This document shows positions 62,172 to 64,000 of a stretch of DNA of 64,000 nucleotides, one piece after another (positions within the stretch are counted from its first letter, which is position 1; each line of letters begins with the position of its first letter). This DNA comes from Trifolium pratense (Eukaryota > Streptophyta > Magnoliopsida > Fabales > Fabaceae), in contig NC_060064.1 of assembly GCF_020283565.1 (NCBI RefSeq), positions 8,794,266-8,858,265 of the forward strand, read 5' to 3'. The notes under the pieces are model-generated. The model was not told the origin of the DNA. It did no database searches and saw nothing but the letters and a program-made list of their open reading frames with translations. The position numbers were made by a program, and so were the translations under genes.

Positions 62172-63879
62172 CATTATGTATTGAAGCTTCAAATAGGTTA
62201 CGAATACTAAATGGTTTCTTTTGATTTCAATTATCTTTTTTTGCAGTATTTAGAGGAAATTTTGGGATCACTTCTATTTTGTTGGGTAGCTTGCAGTGTA
62301 AGCTTGGCTGCACTTGTTAAGGTAATTAGTTCCTTATACATGTTACTAAGTATTGAGTGAGATCTACTGCAAGGTAATAGCTTAATTTTGGTTCTAGTAC
62401 TGCTCTAATAAAAAGCCTGCTAGTCTTGAGCATGTGATCCTTAAATATAGGACATCAACAAGCTGCGAGTGATATTTTAAATTCCATTTGTAATTTGATA
62501 AAAAAATTACGCTTCCAAATTGAAGAGTTGAAAATTGTCTTATTTCTAAATGTTTAAAATTAGAAAATATGTTTAATATTTTCTAAACACCGTTTTCAAA
62601 TCAGCGATTAGGGAAAGAGAGGGAGAGGGCGACCAGAAATGTCTTTGGTGTACAATAGAGGCTATTTGTGTGGATGCGAGTTTGTGACTGCAGTTGGAAA
62701 GAGAGAAATGTCTTGCTACTACCGAGTGGTGAGACACACTTTGCGAGGGTGAGGGCGACCAGAAATGTCTTCGGTTTACATCAGAGGCCATTTGCATGTC
62801 TGCGAGTGTAGGGCTGAAGTTGGAAAGAGAGAAATGTCTTGCTACCATCAAAGGGCTGAAGTGTGGTCATGCTGACATGGACCATGTCTTTGCAGAGTGG
62901 CAATTGGTGGAGATGGTAGCTGCATGTGACGATGTGTTCAGAACTTGTTCTCGACGAAGGAGATGGAAGATGTGTTGCTGATCTTGTGAAGGAGGGCTTC
63001 CGATCTGGTTGGAGATCTTGTGGGTGGCTGCTGATCTGGTTGGAGATCTTGTGAAGGAGGGTTTTGTGGAAGAAGGATGCAGTTAGAGAAGAGAAGAAGA
63101 GATCGCGTGTTCTGATGCAGGTTGGGAGTGGAGGAAATATTTTCAGAAATGTTGAAAATGGTTTTTTACTTTCAAAATTATCAGAAATAATTTAGCATGT
63201 TGGAAAGATGGATATGTAGTAAAACTTAAACGAGCTTTCACCTAAGAACTTGAGATTTCATATGAGTTGGTCATTAGTAGGTATATAGGCTACTGGTCAT
63301 ATCTTACTGTTCAAAACCCTAGCCACTTCCCTTACAGCCAGCCACCTTTGGCTTCCTTTGTTGCAACCTCCAGCACCTTCATTCTGCTGGCTGTGAGGGG
63401 GTGTGTCTGAAATCCCACATTAACTATTGTGGATAAAGTAGTCTTTACAAGGCTTAGGCAATCCTCACAACTCAAATTTACTTCTGGGGTTGAGATAGGT
63501 CTATATTCTACGACTTAGCTAAAACCTAATGTTATTTTGTTGCCACCTTCTGTTAGTTTTCTCTTTACCTCAAATTTATTGTTAATTGTTATACTAGCAG
63601 AGAGTGTGGATGGATCAAGTCTTTTTGTAATTGGTTTTAATTTAGCATTTGGTTGGCTTTAAAGTTGTCTTGTTCCAAAGTTGGAGAACATAACCAAGAT
63701 ATCCAGAAATTATTCAGTCATGCCGAGGAACATAAAAGCACAATTTACTCTTTAAGTACCTTTATTAAGGTTTAGAATACTGTTCCGAACTCATACCTGA
63801 ATTAGATAACCGGCCTTAAAGTAGGATATTCTATTATATAGTCATGCAATAGGAACCTATGGAAATGCCAATTTGTTTG

Positions 63880-64000
63880 TGTTGAATGGTGTCAAAGAGC
63901 ATCGTGGACATTCTATTATATAGCCGATTCTACAATTAAGAGCATTGATTACAAAAGGAATATGCGCTATGGAATATGCTATGCTAAGAATAATCTAGGA
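63880..64000. mobile_element. Solo copia-type LTR (GTTTG), copy 2, cut by the window end
   Basis: The first 121 bp of the element equivalent to 24073-24233, with the left GTTTG at 63875-63879. Confidence 0.88.

Larger units (their letters stand above)
58547..62321 (+). pseudogene. ATM: ATM copy 2, exons 21-26
   Basis: Exons: 58547-58662, 58938-59086, 60970-61126, 61298-61344, 61414-61477, 62247-62321. The frameshift near 58572 and the TG acceptor before 60970 are the same as in copy 1. I found no base difference from copy 1 in these exons. Confidence 0.82.
39784..64000. repeat. Tandem segmental duplication, unit 2 (partial, runs off the right edge)
   Basis: This repeats 1-24193 in direct orientation at about 99.9% identity by eye. 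Differences I noticed include 40102 (A>G), 40553 (C>T), a 4-bp loss near 40790, replacement of the bases near 41395, a third 24-25 bp A-rich unit near 42120, 43872 (G>T), a shorter TTA tract near 44830, and an extra GGGGA-like unit near 54375. I saw no difference beyond about 15.6 kb of the unit, within the limits of reading by eye. Confidence 0.95.
42362..64000 (+). pseudogene. ATM: ATM-like PIKK kinase, copy 2: exons 1-26 in the window, continues beyond the right edge
   Basis: This is a near-identical repeat of copy 1 from its ATG. It keeps the frameshifts in exons 18 and 21 and the non-AG acceptors of exons 2, 10 and 23, so it is also disabled unless aberrant splicing rescues it. The only exonic change I noticed is G to T at 43872, the last base of exon 5: it turns the donor AG|GTATTT into AT|GTATTT and Arg into Met. 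Whether this copy carries the kinase catalytic core and FATC cannot be seen here, because the window ends in the intron before exon 27. Confidence 0.84.

Overview
This is nuclear plant DNA. It holds one large, intron-rich gene whose introns are packed with plant transposable elements: Ty1-copia and Ty3-gypsy LTR remnants, and Tourist-, Stowaway-, hAT- and MULE-like MITEs. The ATM protein it encodes and the MITE set fit a papilionoid legume (Medicago/Trifolium/Lotus-like). That assignment is inference; no marker in the window fixes the species.

The gene is ATM, the PI3K-like kinase (PIKK) that signals DNA double-strand breaks. I could place 52 exons of copy 1 on the + strand, from the start codon at 2552 to 39528. 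They cover the N-terminal helical repeats, part of the FAT region and the first part of the kinase N-lobe. The exons do not join into one open frame. I see two frameshifts (about 13581 and 18765), a TAG inside a conserved helix (35649), three exons whose expected acceptor is not AG, a reading-phase break at 28810/28904, a probable missing exon (7516-10710) and a large missing FAT segment (33398-35079, where a copia integrase fragment now lies). Copy 1 stops at 39528, just after the motif GNDDLRQDA, so the catalytic loop, activation loop and FATC are absent. I read it as an ATM pseudogene.

At 39784 the sequence restarts at the equivalent of position 1, and the rest of the window (39784-64000) is a second, nearly identical copy. 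The period is 39,783 bp at the start and drifts to 39,810 and then 39,807 through small indels. Copy 2 therefore carries the 5' flank and exons 1-26, ending in the intron before exon 27. Both copies share the lesions in the part they have in common, so these arose before the duplication (or before two haplotypes split, if this is an assembly artefact). About a dozen single-base differences and a handful of repeat-length changes separate the copies. One matters: 43872 is T instead of G, at the last base of exon 5.

Layout of copy 1: 1-2551 5' flank with a MITE, TATA box and telo-box; 2552-7515 exons 1-13; 7516-10710 copia 3' end plus hAT-like element; 10711-16104 exons 14-20; 16105-18739 long intron; 18740-22514 exons 21-26 with a TRIM-like element and a solo LTR; 24447-33397 exons 27-39 with a copia derivative and a foldback MITE; 33398-35079 deletion/insertion zone; 35080-39528 exons 40-52 with a MULE-like MITE; 39529-39783 junction. 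I see no second unrelated intact gene and no new biological system. The interest lies in the decayed, recently tandem-duplicated ATM locus.
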